From assembly GCA_023412845.1 (NCBI GenBank), contig JAEZRH010000003.1, positions 1 through 16,117 of the forward strand: 16,117 nt of DNA, written 5' to 3'. The translations under genes and the position numbers were made by a program. The notes beneath the pieces were generated by a model, which saw only the letters and a program-made list of their open reading frames with translations, did no database searches and was not told the DNA's origin. Source of the DNA: Bacillota bacterium. Its GTDB lineage: Bacteria > Bacillota > Clostridia > Oscillospirales > Acutalibacteraceae. Below are positions 14,738 to 16,117 of the stretch, one piece after another; the first letter of the stretch is position 1, and each line of letters starts with the position of its first letter.

Positions 14738-16096
14738 TCAGGGTTGTTTTCGGGCCGCCAGGGGAGCATCGGGGGAGTCGGGAAAGGCAGCCATCAGGGT
14801 GAACAACGTTTCACTGTGTTCCGTTCTGACAAAGCCGCCGTAGGCGTCCACCACCTTCTGGATGTTCCGCAGGCCCATACCGTGGTAGGGGCCGCCCTTT
14901 GTGGTGAGATAGCGGCCATCCCTCTGATTCAGCGTTCCGCCGTAGGTGTTTACGATCTTGATCAGCAGCTGCCCGTTCACGGCCCTCGCCTCCGCCGAAA
15001 TAGAGCGCGCCTCCGGGTCCTCCAGCTTTCCGCACGCTTCCATCGCGTTTTCCAGAGCGTTGCCCAGCACGACGCAGAGGTCGCTGTCGCTGACCGAAAG
15101 CTGTTTGGGGATCTGGCAGGCGCAGCGGAATGGAATGCCGCGCTCCTTCGACCTCAGGGAATAATAGCCGAGGATCGAGTTCGCCACGACGTTTTCACAG
15201 AACACCGGCAGCGGCGAAGAATCCGACTTCTCGGCGTATTCGTTCAGAAAGCGGCCCAGTTCCTCATACCGCCCCTCGTCGGACAGGCGTTTGAGCGCGC
15301 CGACAAAATGGCGGACGTCGTGCCGGACGGCGCGGACCTCGTTTATCTGCGCGCTGAGCGCGTCGTAATATTCCGTCTGCATGGCGATCTGATTCCTTGC
15401 CAGCGTCAGCCGGGCGGAAGATACCTCAAAGTCCCTGTATACGGCCACCACGCGCAGAATATACGCGACGCTGAGAAGCGTCAGGTAGAGGGAAAGAGAA
15501 CCCAGCAGAACCAGCGACAGATTGGGGTAAATATTCCCGTTGGTATAATAACAGTCCACGACCAGCCCGCCGACCGCAAGGATGGTGCCCCAATAGATCA
15601 GCAAAGCGTAAGGCTGCAGCTTCCGGTTGCCGAAGTAAACCTTGCCGAAGGAGTAGATCTCCAGTAAAAAGCTGGACGCCGGCAGAAGGACGTTCAGGTA
15701 CCGGTTGTAAAACCCGTAGGGGATGAAGCAGTGCACCAGAAAGATCGCCGTGTAGTACAGAAAGAATCCGGTTTTTTCTCTTCGGGAGAAAAAAAGGCCG
15801 AACTGCTCCTGAAACAGAAAGATCATCAGGAATTTCAGCGCGAAGGAAATCAGGAACATTAGCTCGTTCGTCGCTTCGTAGGACAGATTAAAAAAAGTGC
15901 GGTTCTGCCAGAAGGCATAGAATTCCGAGACCAGCATCAGCCGCAGGAGTATACAGGAGGTCAGCGCCATCAGCCAGACGGAGCGGACTCCTCTCCGATA
16001 GGACAGGATGTACACCACCGTCAGAACGAGGAAGGAAAACAGCACCGTCCCAAACAGTAGAAAGCGGACGGCGTTCCGGTCACTGTCCTCCTGCAT
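14738..16096 (-). CDS. AgrC/LytS-type sensor histidine kinase (GHKL)
   Basis: Membrane sensor kinase, 452 residues as read. The N-terminal 220 residues hold about seven hydrophobic segments (11-32, 38-55, 78-96, 111-128, 133-150, 163-182, 192-216), as in peptide-sensing AgrC-type kinases. A helical linker leads to an H-box VRHDVRHF (257-264) with His259 as the likely phosphorylation site. The ATPase domain has an N-box LGNALENAMEAC (344-355) and a G-box GMGLRNIQKVVDAYGG (406-421). Such kinases pair with a LytTR-domain response regulator; none is in the window, so it would lie to the right. The ATG at 16096 has only a distant GGAGG (about 13 nt), and the frame stays open to the window edge, so the true start may be further upstream. 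The ligand is unknown; a secreted peptide is usual for this class. Confidence 0.88.
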   Translation of the reverse strand: MQEDSDRNAVRFLLFGTVLFSFLVLTVVYILSYRRGVRSVWLMALTSCILLRLMLVSEFYAFWQNRTFFNLSYEATNELMFLISFALKFLMIFLFQEQFGLFFSRREKTGFFLYYTAIFLVHCFIPYGFYNRYLNVLLPASSFLLEIYSFGKVYFGNRKLQPYALLIYWGTILAVGGLVVDCYYTNGNIYPNLSLVLLGSLSLYLTLLSVAYILRVVAVYRDFEVSSARLTLARNQIAMQTEYYDALSAQINEVRAVRHDVRHFVGALKRLSDEGRYEELGRFLNEYAEKSDSSPLPVFCENVVANSILGYYSLRSKERGIPFRCACQIPKQLSVSDSDLCVVLGNALENAMEACGKLEDPEARSISAEARAVNGQLLIKIVNTYGGTLNQRDGRYLTTKGGPYHGMGLRNIQKVVDAYGGFVRTEHSETLFTLMAAFPDSPDAPLAARKQP

Positions 16097-16117
16097 GGCC
16101 TGTGCGTAATCCTCCAG

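Noticed and set aside
1..16117. CRISPR arrays, insertion sequences, tRNA genes, phage or toxin-antitoxin genes
   Set aside because: No regularly spaced repeats, transposase motifs, tRNA-like folds or toxin-antitoxin-sized coupled pairs were seen on either strand.

Overview
The window is a chromosomal stretch from a Gram-positive, moderately GC-rich bacterium, most likely a member of the Clostridia. The evidence is the AGGAGG-type ribosome binding sites, near-consensus sigma-A promoters, an AgrC/LytS-type GHKL sensor kinase, and a giant exported protein with a Gram-positive-style Ig/propeller architecture and no outer-membrane features. I cannot name the species. No tRNA, rRNA, CRISPR array, transposase or phage gene is visible.

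Left part (1-3013): two MarR-controlled units sit back to back. On the minus strand a MarR regulator (1098-1544) is followed by an MFS transporter (start 1043, running off the left edge). On the plus strand a second MarR regulator (1704-2180) overlaps by 4 bp a predicted eight-pass membrane protein of unknown function (2177-3013). Each unit has a near-perfect sigma-A promoter in the 1545-1703 intergenic region, and each promoter carries an inverted repeat that suits autoregulation. This looks like two substrate-responsive transport or efflux switches.

Middle (3053-4423): a complete type-1 glycerate kinase on the minus strand has its own strong promoter and a GC-rich leader of about 100 nt. 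A long hairpin (4356-4400) separates it from the next gene upstream on that strand.

Right part (4424-16117): this is dominated by one giant exported surface-type protein gene on the minus strand. The reading frame runs from a signal-peptide start at 14125 to a TAG at 4424-4426 (3233 codon positions). It is interrupted once, by an in-frame TAA at 11354-11356, after 923 codons. The 2309 codons after the TAA stay open in the same frame, so this is a single nonsense change (recent mutation, sequence error or readthrough) and not two genes. Domains include Big_2 and Big_4 type Ig folds, a beta-propeller-like section, CARDB-like repeats and a duplicated C-terminal module. A small gene of unknown function (14230-14595) precedes it in the same probable operon. 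That operon has a TATAAT box but a poor -35, and it is preceded by a pair of 10-bp direct repeats exactly 21 bp apart, the geometry of LytTR response-regulator sites. Just beyond, separated by a strong terminator, lies an AgrC/LytS-type histidine kinase (14738-16096), whose response regulator would lie outside the window. My inference is a two-component system controlling a giant surface protein next door.
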